Shown here piece after piece: positions 1-6,351 of a DNA stretch of 6,873 bases. The position numbers and the translations under genes were made by a program. The stretch is from Desulfobacteraceae bacterium (GTDB lineage Bacteria > Desulfobacterota > Desulfobacteria > Desulfobacterales > Desulfosalsimonadaceae), in contig SLGU01000178.1 of NCBI GenBank assembly GCA_007136525.1, forward strand, positions 1 through 6,873, given 5' to 3'. The number at the start of each line of letters is the position of its first letter. The first letter of the stretch is position 1. The notes beneath the pieces were generated by a model. It was given only the letters and a program-made list of their open reading frames with translations. It was not told the DNA's origin and did no database searches.

Positions 1-678
1 AAGGTCGGGCTGCGCTTCACCATCAACCGGTTCAATGCCCACGAAGTCCCCGCCCTTTTTGACCTGCTGGAAGATATGGACATCCCGCGGATCTGTTTTT
101 ATCACCTGGTGTATGCAGGCAGGGGCTCCACCCTGGTCAACGACGACCTCACCCACGAGGAAACGCGCAAGGTTTTGGATCTTATCATGGATCGCACAAA
201 AGCGCTTCATGCCAATGGCAAACCCACGGAGGTCCTCACTGTCGACAATCATGCAGACGGGCCCTATATCTATATGCGCATGCTCAGGGAGGACCCGAAA
301 AGGGCCGCTGATGTCCTTGCGTTGCTCCAGATGAACGAAGGGAACAACTCCGGCCGCGGTATCGGATGCATCAGCTGGAACGGTGATGTCCATGCGGACC
401 AGTTCTGGCGTCACCACAGCTTTGGGAATATCCGGAACCGGCCGTTTTCCAAAATCTGGTACGACCTTCAAGATCCACTGATGAGCAAGCTCAAGGAAAA
501 AAAGAAGCATGTTACCGGTCGATGCGCCCGCTGCCGCTGGCTTGATATCTGCGGCGGCAATTTCCGTGTACGGGCCGAGGCGGTCACCGGCGACCTCTGG
601 GCGCCGGATCCGGCATGCTACCTGACAGACGAGGAAATTCAAACCGACAACCGACAGCCTGCCGCAACAGGACATTAA
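1..678 (+). CDS. ahbC: AhbC-type radical SAM/SPASM heme-pathway enzyme, C-terminal part (5' end outside window)
   Basis: The reading frame is open from base 1, so only the last 225 residues are present and the N-terminal CxxxCxxC radical SAM cluster motif lies outside the window. The fragment covers the end of the radical SAM barrel and the C-terminal auxiliary-cluster (SPASM-like) region: Cys123 in [11 protein letters not shown], then Cys175, Cys178 and Cys184 in the pattern CxxCxxxxxCGG, and Cys206 near the end (fragment numbering). This pattern, with [14 protein letters not shown] before it, is characteristic of the NirJ/AhbC family. AhbC removes the two acetate side chains of 12,18-didecarboxysiroheme to give Fe-coproporphyrin III in the cytoplasm. 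The stop is 2 bases before hemB, so the two are almost certainly co-transcribed and translationally coupled. NirJ of heme d1 synthesis is a close relative. The hemB and ahbD neighbours favour AhbC, and no nir genes are visible. Confidence 0.85.
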   Translation, partial: KVGLRFTINRFNAHEVPALFDLLEDMDIPRICFYHLVYAGRGSTLVNDDLTHEETRKVLDLIMDRTKALHANGKPTEVLTVDNHADGPYIYMRMLREDPKRAADVLALLQMNEGNNSGRGIGCISWNGDVHADQFWRHHSFGNIRNRPFSKIWYDLQDPLMSKLKEKKKHVTGRCARCRWLDICGGNFRVRAEAVTGDLWAPDPACYLTDEEIQTDNRQPAATGH

Positions 679-680
679 CC

Positions 681-1658
681 ATGCAATTTCCAGACTACAG
701 GCCCCGCCGCCTCAGAAGCAGCGAAATGTTCCGGAAGATGATCCGTGAGACCGTGCTGAATGCGGACGACCTCATTTTACCATTATTCGCCGTTGGCGGG
801 AAAAACGTCAAAAACACCATTGATTCCATGCCCGGGCAATTCCAGCTCTCCATCGACAACATCGTTCTTGCAGCACGCCAGGCGCGTGATCTTGGCATCC
901 CCGCAGTCATGCTTTTCGGTATACCCGATAAAAAAGACCCGCTCGGAACCCAGGCATACGCCAAAGACGGCATCGTCCAGAAAGCCGTGCGAAGCATCAA
1001 GGAAAAGGTCGACGGCCTTGCCGTGATAACGGATGTCTGCCTGTGCCAGTACACGGATCACGGTCACTGCGGCATGGTCGATAAAGGGGAAATCGACAAC
1101 GACGCAACCCTTGATCTTCTCGCCCGTACCGCCGTCTCCCATGCAGACGCCGGCGCCGACATGGTGGCCCCTTCCGACATGATGGATGGACGGGTGGGGA
1201 TGATCCGGGAGGTGCTCGATGAAGAGGGGCACAACCAGGTCCCCATCATGTCCTATGCGGTCAAATACTGCTCCGCATTTTACGGGCCCTTCAGGGATGC
1301 GGCCCATTCCGCTCCCCGGTTCGGAGACCGGCGGACCTACCAGATGGACCCGGCCAATGCAATGGAAGCCATACGGGAAGCCGCCCTTGACGTGGCGGAA
1401 GGTGCGGACATCATCATGGTCAAACCCGCCCTGCCCTACCTGGATATCATCTACCGGATCAGGGAGGAATTCGATCTGCCCGTGGCTGCATACAATGTCA
1501 GCGGTGAATATGCCATGATCAAGGCGGCCGAGAAAATGGGCTGGATAGACGGCGAAAAAGTGATGATGGAGACCCTGACTGCCATCAAACGCGCCGGCGC
1601 AGATATGATCCTCACCTATTTTGCCCTGGATGCAGCAACGGCGCTTCAGCGCACATAG
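681..1658 (+). CDS. hemB: Delta-aminolevulinic acid dehydratase (porphobilinogen synthase), HemB
   Basis: HemB condenses two 5-aminolevulinate molecules into porphobilinogen, the first common step toward siroheme and heme. The 325-residue product is normal length. The Schiff-base lysines are Lys195 (SYAVKY) and Lys248 ([10 protein letters not shown]). The metal site is the cysteine type: Cys120, Cys122 and Cys130 in [12 protein letters not shown], so a zinc enzyme is expected rather than the aspartate-rich magnesium form. [14 protein letters not shown] and [10 protein letters not shown] are further family motifs. An upstream in-frame ATG at 615 lies inside ahbC and would add 22 residues unlike the family. 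ATG 681 is preferred because [12 protein letters not shown] is a typical HemB start and an AGGA at 668-671 sits 9 bases before it. The gene lies between two radical SAM enzymes of the Ahb route, which ties precursor supply to heme synthesis. Confidence 0.97.
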   Translation: MQFPDYRPRRLRSSEMFRKMIRETVLNADDLILPLFAVGGKNVKNTIDSMPGQFQLSIDNIVLAARQARDLGIPAVMLFGIPDKKDPLGTQAYAKDGIVQKAVRSIKEKVDGLAVITDVCLCQYTDHGHCGMVDKGEIDNDATLDLLARTAVSHADAGADMVAPSDMMDGRVGMIREVLDEEGHNQVPIMSYAVKYCSAFYGPFRDAAHSAPRFGDRRTYQMDPANAMEAIREAALDVAEGADIIMVKPALPYLDIIYRIREEFDLPVAAYNVSGEYAMIKAAEKMGWIDGEKVMMETLTAIKRAGADMILTYFALDAATALQRT

Positions 1659-1664
1659 CGTCTG

Positions 1665-1687
1665 AAACCGGGTGAAAACGGTTTTTT
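1665..1687 (+). terminator. Weak hairpin with T run between hemB and ahbD
   Basis: AAACCG at 1665-1670 can pair with CGGTTT at 1679-1684 around an 8-base loop, and the T run spans 1682-1687. The stem has only six pairs, three of them A-T, and the T run overlaps its 3' side. It is therefore at best a weak intrinsic terminator or attenuator that would lower ahbD expression relative to hemB. It may have no function. Confidence 0.3.
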
Positions 1688-1723
1688 CTGAAGCGCTGCC
1701 CAGATGAAGGAAATTACTCATAC

Positions 1724-2842
1724 ATGAATCACCCCGTAAAACCAGCAGCCGGACACCATGGCGAACACCCCGCAGGACACGGGCAACACAACGGTCATGG
1801 ACCTTCCCAGAATGAACTGCGCCTCGTGGCATGGGAAACCACCCGAAACTGCAACCTGTCCTGCATCCATTGCCGTGCTTCTGCCACCTGCGGGCCATAT
1901 ACCGGTGAGATGGATTCCGCAGCGGCCTTCAGGCTGCTTGACCAGATCGCGGAAGTCGGAAAACCCATCGTCATCCTGACCGGCGGAGAGCCCCTTCTGC
2001 GCAACGACATTTTTGACATCACCCGCCACGGCACAAACCTTGGCCTGCGGATGGTCATGGCGCCCAACGGAACCCTCGTCACCCCTGAAATTGCCCGGGA
2101 AATGAAAAATTCCGGCATCCAGCGCATCAGCATCAGCATCGATGGCGCAAGCGAAGACCAGCACGATGCTTTTCGTGGGGTCCCCGGCGCCTATAAAGGT
2201 GCGCTGAACGGCATCAACGCCGCCAGGGAAGCCGGTATTGAATTTCAGATCAACACGACGATTACCCAGCTCAACAAGGACCAGATCCCTGCAATTCTCG
2301 ATTTTGCTGAAAATATCGGCGCCGTGGCCCTGCATATTTTTTTACTGGTGCCAACAGGACGCGGAAAATATATTGTTGATAAAGCCATATCCGCGCAGGA
2401 ATACGAAGACACCCTCAACTGGTTCTACGACCAGAAGCAGAAAACCGCCCTCCAGCTCAAAGCCACATGCGCCCCCCATTATTACCGGATTTTGCGCCAA
2501 CGGTCCCGGGAGGAAGGCCGGCAGGTAACGTTTCAGACCCACGGACTGGATGCGGTGACCCGGGGATGCCTCGGTGGCACAGGCTTCTGTTTTGTTTCCC
2601 ACACGGGAATCGTTCAGCCATGCGGTTTTCTGGATCTTGACTGCGGGGATGTCACAAAAACGTCTTTTGCGGATATATGGCGTCATTCCGACATCTTCAG
2701 GCAGCTGCGGAATCCTGACAACTATGGCGGGAAATGCGGTATATGCCAGTTCAGAAAGGTCTGCGGCGGCTGCCGGGCAAGGGCTTACGAGGCATGCGGC
2801 GACTATCTTGCCGAAGAGCCGCTTTGCAGTTATATTCCTTAG
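1724..2842 (+). CDS. ahbD: AhbD heme b synthase (radical SAM/SPASM) with a His-rich N-terminal leader
   Basis: AhbD performs the last step of the siroheme-dependent route: radical oxidative decarboxylation of two propionates of Fe-coproporphyrin III to vinyl groups, giving heme b. The 372-residue protein has the radical SAM motif CNLSCIHC (Cys43, Cys47, Cys50), the SAM-binding TGGEPLL at 86-92, and a SPASM region with Cys282, Cys289, Cys300, Cys307, Cys338, Cys341, Cys347, Cys350, Cys358 and Cys368, expected to hold auxiliary iron-sulfur clusters. The segment around TCAPHYYR (248-255) is shared by AhbD and NirJ relatives. Residues 1-26 are a low-complexity leader with seven histidines (3, 11, 12, 15, 19, 22, 25), which may bind metal. 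A GAAGGA at 1706-1711 precedes the ATG by 12 bases, a rather long spacing. Downstream starts would remove the leader but lack a better ribosome site. The product should be cytoplasmic. Confidence 0.9.
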   Translation: MNHPVKPAAGHHGEHPAGHGQHNGHGPSQNELRLVAWETTRNCNLSCIHCRASATCGPYTGEMDSAAAFRLLDQIAEVGKPIVILTGGEPLLRNDIFDITRHGTNLGLRMVMAPNGTLVTPEIAREMKNSGIQRISISIDGASEDQHDAFRGVPGAYKGALNGINAAREAGIEFQINTTITQLNKDQIPAILDFAENIGAVALHIFLLVPTGRGKYIVDKAISAQEYEDTLNWFYDQKQKTALQLKATCAPHYYRILRQRSREEGRQVTFQTHGLDAVTRGCLGGTGFCFVSHTGIVQPCGFLDLDCGDVTKTSFADIWRHSDIFRQLRNPDNYGGKCGICQFRKVCGGCRARAYEACGDYLAEEPLCSYIP

Positions 2843-2855
2843 TGGAGTACAAACC

Positions 2856-2860
2856 GGAGA
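2856..2860 (+). promoter_or_regulatory. Shine-Dalgarno setting the hydrolase start
   Basis: GGAGA lies 8 bases before ATG 2869. The frame is open much further upstream (ATG 2734 inside ahbD; GTG 2842 overlapping the ahbD stop), but neither of those has a comparable site. The homologous part of the protein also begins near MDVKQIYLP. Confidence 0.6.
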
Positions 2861-2868
2861 ACCTTTTT

Positions 2869-3498
2869 ATGGATGTCAAACAGATTTACCTGCCGCGCAT
2901 GGCCAACTTCTGCTACCTCGTCGGAGACGAGCAGACCCGTACCTGCGGCGTCATTGACCCGGCCTTTGATGCCAAAAAAATCCTGGGAGAAGCCGGAGCT
3001 GCCAATTACACCATTACCCATGTTATCAACACCCACGGCCATGCCGACCATGTATCTGCAAACGCGGACATCATAAAGGCAACCGGTGCAAGCCTCTGCA
3101 TTCACGAGGCGGATGCATCCCAGGTGGCCGGCATTTTAAACCGCTCGCTCTCACGGATTCTTGGCGGAAAAGGCTCTCCAGGGGCCGACTGTCTGCTGCG
3201 TGACGATGACGTGGTAACCATCGGAAACACAAAACTCAGGATCATCCACACGCCCGGGCACACGCCGGGGTCCATCTGCATATACACAAACGGCCACGTG
3301 TTTACAGGAGATACGCTCTTTGTCGCTGCTGTCGGAAGAACAGACCTTCCCGGCGGTTCAACTGCGACGCTCCTGTCATCCATCCGGGGCAAGCTTTATA
3401 CTTTGCCGGAAGAAACGATCGTGTGGCCCGGCCATGACTACGGGGATGCCCCTTCATCGACCATCGGCCGTGAAAAAGCGGAAAACCCGTTTACATGA
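2869..3498 (+). CDS. Metallo-beta-lactamase-fold hydrolase, glyoxalase II / YcbL-like
   Basis: This 209-residue cytoplasmic protein has the complete dinuclear metal site of the glyoxalase II branch: His56, His58, Asp60 and His61 in THGHADH, His131 in HTPGHTPGS, bridging Asp148 in FTGDTLF, and His189 in WPGHDYG. GRTDLPGGS (156-164) and the ending GREKAENPF are typical of short YcbL-like hydrolases that lack the C-terminal helical domain of classical glyoxalase II. Members act on thioesters such as S-lactoylglutathione, and related enzymes are persulfide dioxygenases. The substrate cannot be read from the sequence, and many strict anaerobes lack glutathione, so another thiol is possible. The start is 26 bases after the ahbD stop and the stop is 11 bases before the preferred glycosidase start, so it looks like an operon member. 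A direct role in heme synthesis is not implied. Confidence 0.88.
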   Translation: MDVKQIYLPRMANFCYLVGDEQTRTCGVIDPAFDAKKILGEAGAANYTITHVINTHGHADHVSANADIIKATGASLCIHEADASQVAGILNRSLSRILGGKGSPGADCLLRDDDVVTIGNTKLRIIHTPGHTPGSICIYTNGHVFTGDTLFVAAVGRTDLPGGSTATLLSSIRGKLYTLPEETIVWPGHDYGDAPSSTIGREKAENPFT

Positions 3499-3500
3499 TG

Positions 3501-3504
3501 GGAG
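3501..3504 (+). promoter_or_regulatory. Shine-Dalgarno setting the glycosidase start
   Basis: GGAG lies 5 bases before ATG 3510. Two earlier in-frame ATGs, 3495 (overlapping the hydrolase stop as ATGA) and 3498, have only a poor GCGGAA-like upstream stretch. The second of them contains this GGAG inside its own coding sequence. The same arrangement recurs at 4565-4580. Confidence 0.55.
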
Positions 3505-3509
3505 CTTCC

Positions 3510-4508
3510 ATGAGGGATGCCAGGACCATTGAACGCGTGACCGGTCAACGAATTATGGCAGGCTTTCACGGTACCGGGCTGAACACGGATCTTCGGTTTC
3601 TGATCGATACCATCGGTGTGGGCGGCATCATCCTCTTTTCAAGGAATATCACCGGCCGCCGCCAGCTTGAAAATTTGTGCAACAGTGCGACCGATTATGC
3701 CCGATCCACCGGCCTGCCGCGGCTGCTGATTGCTATCGACCAGGAAGGGGGTTCTGTTGCCCGGCTGAAAGCGCCGGACTTCACGGAATTCCCAGGCGCG
3801 TCGTTCATGACAACGGAGCAGGATGCCGTTGATTTTGCGCGCACGACCGCCAAGGAGTTGACCGGGGCCGGTGTCAACATGAACATGGCGCCGGTTCTGG
3901 ATGTTGCCCCCGAAGGCTTTGACAGCATCATGTCAAAAAGGTCTTTTAGCAGTGATCCGGACCGGGTTTCCAGATTGGGGGAAACAATCATCACAACCCT
4001 TCAATCGGCGGGTATCCTTGCTGTCGCAAAGCATTTTCCGGGCATCGGGCGGACGACCCTGGATTCGCACATAAACAGACCGGACCTTGAAGCCACCGTC
4101 GACAGCCTTGCGTCTTATGAACTCATTCCCTTTTATGCCGCTGTCAACGCCGGTGTTTCCGGCATCATGCTCTCTCATATCCGCTACACGGGGATCGATC
4201 CGGAATGGCCGGCAAGCCTGTCATATGAAATAGCCGTTCGCCTGCTTCGGGACAAAATGGGGTATGACGGTGTGGTTTTCACCGATGACCTCGAAATGGG
4301 TGCTATCCAAAATCATTACGACACAGAGGATATCACACGGCAGGTGGGGATCGCTGAAATCGACGTCGCACTGATATGCAAAACACGGCAGGTCATCGAG
4401 GATATTTTTGAATCCATGTGCCGCGCGACTGCCCGAAGCGTTTCTCTTGCGGAAAAGGCGCTTCGTTCTGAGGCACGCATACTGGCGCTGAAGTCTAAAC
4501 TGGGTTAA
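3510..4508 (+). CDS. nagZ: Glycoside hydrolase family 3, NagZ-type beta-N-acetylglucosaminidase
   Basis: NagZ enzymes remove N-acetylglucosamine from GlcNAc-anhydroMurNAc muropeptides during cell-wall recycling. The 332-residue product is the usual length of single-domain NagZ and has no signal peptide, so it should be cytoplasmic. Motifs in order: IDQEGGSVARL (76-86), the substrate-binding KHFPGIG (174-180), the Asp185-Ser186-His187 dyad region that supplies the acid/base histidine in NagZ, and FTDDLEMGAI (257-266) with Asp259 at the nucleophile position. The C-terminal part after residue 270 is less conserved, with LICK where relatives often have LICH. ATG 3510 is chosen for its ribosome site. 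A start at 3495 would add five residues and overlap the preceding stop. The family also contains other beta-glycosidases, but DSH plus TDDLEMGA fits NagZ best. No other recycling gene is visible nearby. Confidence 0.87.
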   Translation: MRDARTIERVTGQRIMAGFHGTGLNTDLRFLIDTIGVGGIILFSRNITGRRQLENLCNSATDYARSTGLPRLLIAIDQEGGSVARLKAPDFTEFPGASFMTTEQDAVDFARTTAKELTGAGVNMNMAPVLDVAPEGFDSIMSKRSFSSDPDRVSRLGETIITTLQSAGILAVAKHFPGIGRTTLDSHINRPDLEATVDSLASYELIPFYAAVNAGVSGIMLSHIRYTGIDPEWPASLSYEIAVRLLRDKMGYDGVVFTDDLEMGAIQNHYDTEDITRQVGIAEIDVALICKTRQVIEDIFESMCRATARSVSLAEKALRSEARILALKSKLG

Positions 4509-4576
4509 CGTTATGCTGTAATCATGGCGCGCAGGTTTTTTCCCGGCCCGCCGCCAAACCGTTCATGGGAGCTGCT
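4509..4576 (+). other. Short intergenic gap before glpD
   Basis: This 68-base gap contains a run of six T after GG (4529-4536) followed by a GC-rich stretch and AAACC. GGTTT and AAACC could form a weak long-range stem, but no convincing terminator is seen and no promoter matched consensus. Read-through into glpD is therefore possible. Confidence 0.4.
4567..4571 (+). promoter_or_regulatory. Shine-Dalgarno setting the glpD start
   Basis: GGGAG lies 5 bases before ATG 4577. The in-frame ATG at 4565 overlaps the same GGGAG and has no ribosome site of its own, so 4577 is preferred. The layout copies that of the glycosidase start. Confidence 0.6.
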
Positions 4577-6136
4577 ATGAACCGCAATGAAATGATGTCG
4601 AGAATAAAGGACGCAAGCCGCAAGTGGGATTTTATCATTATCGGTGGCGGCGCCACGGGTCTGGGCTGCGCCATTGAAGCGGCTTCCCGCGGCTATGCCA
4701 CCCTTCTGCTCGAACAGGATGATTTCTCCAAGGGAACCTCGAGCCGGAGCACAAAACTGATTCACGGCGGCATCCGTTACCTTCAGCAGGGCAATGTTTC
4801 CCTGGTGCTCGAAGCTTTGAAGGAGCGCGGCCTCCTGCGCCAGAATGCACCGCACCTGGTGCACAATCTCCCCTTTGTCGTTCCGAGCTATGACTGGTGG
4901 GAAGGCCCTTTCTACGGCATCGGCCTCAAGGTCTACGATATACTCGCGGGAAAGCACGGGTTCGGGCGCTCACGGTTTCTGTCAAGGGAAAAAATCATAA
5001 AAAGCATTCCCACGCTTGAAACAAATGGCCTTCGCGGCGGCGTGATCTATTATGACGGGCAGTTCGACGATGCCCGACTTGCGATCAACATGGCGCAGAC
5101 CGCTGTGGAGCAATCGGCAACTGTGATCAATTACGTCAAGGTGGCCGGGCTTATCAAGGAAAAAGGCATCGTCAACGGGGTGCTCGCAAAAGATTCCGAG
5201 TCCGGCGAAGAACTGGAAATCAGGGCATCCGGGGTCATCAATGCCACCGGCGTCTTCACGGACAGTGTGCTCGAAATGGATAAACCCGGTTCCGGCAATC
5301 TCATTTCCCCCAGCCAGGGGGTGCACCTGGTCCTGGACGCCGGGTTTCTCCCGGGGGAAAACGCCATCATGGTGCCGCACACGGCAGACGGCCGGGTGCT
5401 GTTTGCCACGCCGTGGCATGACAAGGTGATCGTTGGCACCACTGACACCCCTGTTGACCACATCAGCCTGGAGCCCCGGGCCATGGAAGAAGAAATCGAA
5501 TTCCTTCTTTCCCATGCCAGCCGATACCTGACAAAAGACCCCACGGCGTCGGATGTGCGCAGCATTTTCGCAGGCCTCCGCCCTTTGGTCAAAGAAAAGG
5601 AGGCTGGCAATACCGCCTCCATATCCCGCGACCACACCATTTACATTTCCAGTTCCGGTCTGGTGACCGTAGCCGGGGGCAAATGGACCACCTACCGTAA
5701 AATGGCGGAAGACACCATTGACCATGCCGCAACCATCGCCAATCTTCCGGAAAGCCCTTCGGTCAGCCGGAATATTCATATTCACGGGTATCACCGTCAT
5801 GCGTCCAGGTTCGGTGATCTGGCTTTTTATGGGAGCGACGCACCGGCGATACAGGACCTTTCCTACCATGACCCCCAACTGGGGAAAAACCTGACGCCCG
5901 GCACGAAAACCATTGCCGGCGAGGTGGTATGGGCCGTGCGCAATGAAATGGCCCGGACCGTGGAGGATTTTTTGTCCCGAAGAACACGGGCGTTATTGCT
6001 GGACGCGCGGGAAAGCATGGCGATGGCGCCGTCGGTTGCAACGATCATGGCCCGGGAACTCGGGCAGACCGAAGCCTGGGCTTCGGCACAGTTGGAAACA
6101 TACAATGCCCTTGCAAAAGGATACCTGATTGCCTGA
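4577..6136 (+). CDS. glpD: FAD-dependent glycerol-3-phosphate dehydrogenase, GlpD type
   Basis: The enzyme oxidises sn-glycerol-3-phosphate to dihydroxyacetone phosphate and passes electrons through FAD to the quinone pool at the inner face of the membrane. The 519-residue product is full length. It begins with the FAD dinucleotide fold IIIGGGATGLG (Gly23, Gly25, Gly28), followed by the family signature SSRSTKLIHGGIRYLQQGN (55-73), the NATGVFTDS segment (222-230), IFAGLRPLV (330-338) and the second FAD signature GGKWTTYRKMAED (367-379). The C-terminal regulatory domain contains EVVWAVRNEMARTVEDFLSRRTRALLLD across residues 449-476. The only cysteine is Cys31, so the C-terminal cysteine-rich iron-sulfur domain of the anaerobic GlpA subunit is absent. 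No glpB, glpC, glpK or glpF is visible, which supports a stand-alone GlpD. It allows growth on glycerol or recycling of phospholipid-derived glycerol-3-phosphate. Confidence 0.95.
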   Translation: MNRNEMMSRIKDASRKWDFIIIGGGATGLGCAIEAASRGYATLLLEQDDFSKGTSSRSTKLIHGGIRYLQQGNVSLVLEALKERGLLRQNAPHLVHNLPFVVPSYDWWEGPFYGIGLKVYDILAGKHGFGRSRFLSREKIIKSIPTLETNGLRGGVIYYDGQFDDARLAINMAQTAVEQSATVINYVKVAGLIKEKGIVNGVLAKDSESGEELEIRASGVINATGVFTDSVLEMDKPGSGNLISPSQGVHLVLDAGFLPGENAIMVPHTADGRVLFATPWHDKVIVGTTDTPVDHISLEPRAMEEEIEFLLSHASRYLTKDPTASDVRSIFAGLRPLVKEKEAGNTASISRDHTIYISSSGLVTVAGGKWTTYRKMAEDTIDHAATIANLPESPSVSRNIHIHGYHRHASRFGDLAFYGSDAPAIQDLSYHDPQLGKNLTPGTKTIAGEVVWAVRNEMARTVEDFLSRRTRALLLDARESMAMAPSVATIMARELGQTEAWASAQLETYNALAKGYLIA

Positions 6137-6172
6137 AGCATAAATCCTATAAAGCAGCCTTATGGCCGGACG

Positions 6173-6202
6173 AATCGAAATCGAAATCGGGATCGAAATC
6201 GA
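6173..6202 (+). repeat. Left hexamer-repeat arm
   Basis: After one extra A, the arm reads as units ATCGAA, ATCGAA, ATCGGG, ATCGAA and ATCGA: a period-6 array whose middle unit is interrupted by GGG. The right arm has the interruption at the same unit. Confidence 0.9.
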
Positions 6203-6272
6203 AAGATAATAATATAAACTGCCCGGGATTATTGTGTGAGAAAAGACGCCGCGGTTCATTGATTTGAAATAA

Positions 6273-6302
6273 TCGATTTCGATACCGATTTCGATTTCGA
6301 TT
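6273..6302 (-). repeat. Right hexamer-repeat arm (inverted)
   Basis: Read on the minus strand the units are ATCGAA, ATCGAA, ATCGGT, ATCGAA and ATCGA, preceded by a TTCGAA unit that extends the array to 6307. The degenerate third unit matches that of the left arm, differing only in its last base. Confidence 0.9.
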
Positions 6303-6338
6303 TCGAAGAAACCCGGCATATTCACCACGTCATTTGCC

Positions 6339-6344
6339 AAGGAG
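6339..6344 (+). promoter_or_regulatory. Strong Shine-Dalgarno of the thioredoxin-fold gene
   Basis: AAGGAG lies 7 bases before ATG 6352, the best ribosome site in the window. It fixes the start upstream of the His-rich leader, so the leader should be translated. Confidence 0.75.
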
Positions 6345-6351
6345 ATGCCCC

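Larger units (their letters stand above)
6161..6320. repeat. Palindromic interspersed element: inverted ATCGAA-hexamer arms with outer TA-ended clamp
   Basis: Two 30-base arms, 6173-6202 and 6273-6302, are reverse complements at 29 of 30 positions (mismatch G6191/A6284) and flank a 70-base loop. Outside them, TATGGCCGG at 6161-6169 pairs with CCGGCATA at 6313-6320, giving eight more pairs with one bulged G (6165). Both outer ends are TA. The structure can form a very stable RNA hairpin or a DNA cruciform. It may be a MITE-like non-autonomous element with TA target duplication, a REP-like element, or an mRNA processing site. It encodes no protein. Confidence 0.75.
6137..6351. other. Intergenic region between glpD and the thioredoxin-fold gene
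   Basis: This 215-base stretch has no credible gene. Most of it is occupied by the inverted hexamer repeat. TATAAA occurs at 6148-6153 and 6213-6218, but neither has a matching -35 box at a suitable distance. There is no T run after the large inverted repeat, so it does not resemble a classical intrinsic terminator. Confidence 0.6.

Noticed and set aside
615..680. Upstream ATG extension of hemB by 22 residues
   Set aside because: The added residues overlap the ahbC coding end and resemble no HemB. ATG 681 has a suitable ribosome site and the expected N-terminus.
783..1898. Long minus-strand open frame (371 codons) opposite hemB and the start of ahbD
   Set aside because: It lies opposite a clear HemB with all catalytic residues, its translation resembles no family, and it crosses two genes and an intergenic gap. 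It is a shadow of GC-biased codon use.
2734..2868. Upstream in-frame starts of the hydrolase (ATG 2734, GTG 2842)
   Set aside because: ATG 2734 lies within the ahbD Cys-rich coding region, and GTG 2842 lacks a ribosome site. ATG 2869 has GGAGA at good spacing.
4982..5878. Minus-strand open frame of 298 codons opposite glpD
   Set aside because: GlpD on the plus strand is unambiguous over the same stretch. The antisense translation is rich in His and Gly without any recognisable motif.
6259..6287. Sigma-70 promoter starting with TTGATT at 6259
   Set aside because: At 17-base spacing the -10 position reads ATACCG, a poor match, and it lies inside the repeat arm.
6173..6302. CRISPR array or intrinsic terminator in the hexamer region
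   Set aside because: The units are 6 bases and contiguous, with no spacers, and the two blocks are inverted relative to each other. No T run follows the large hairpin.
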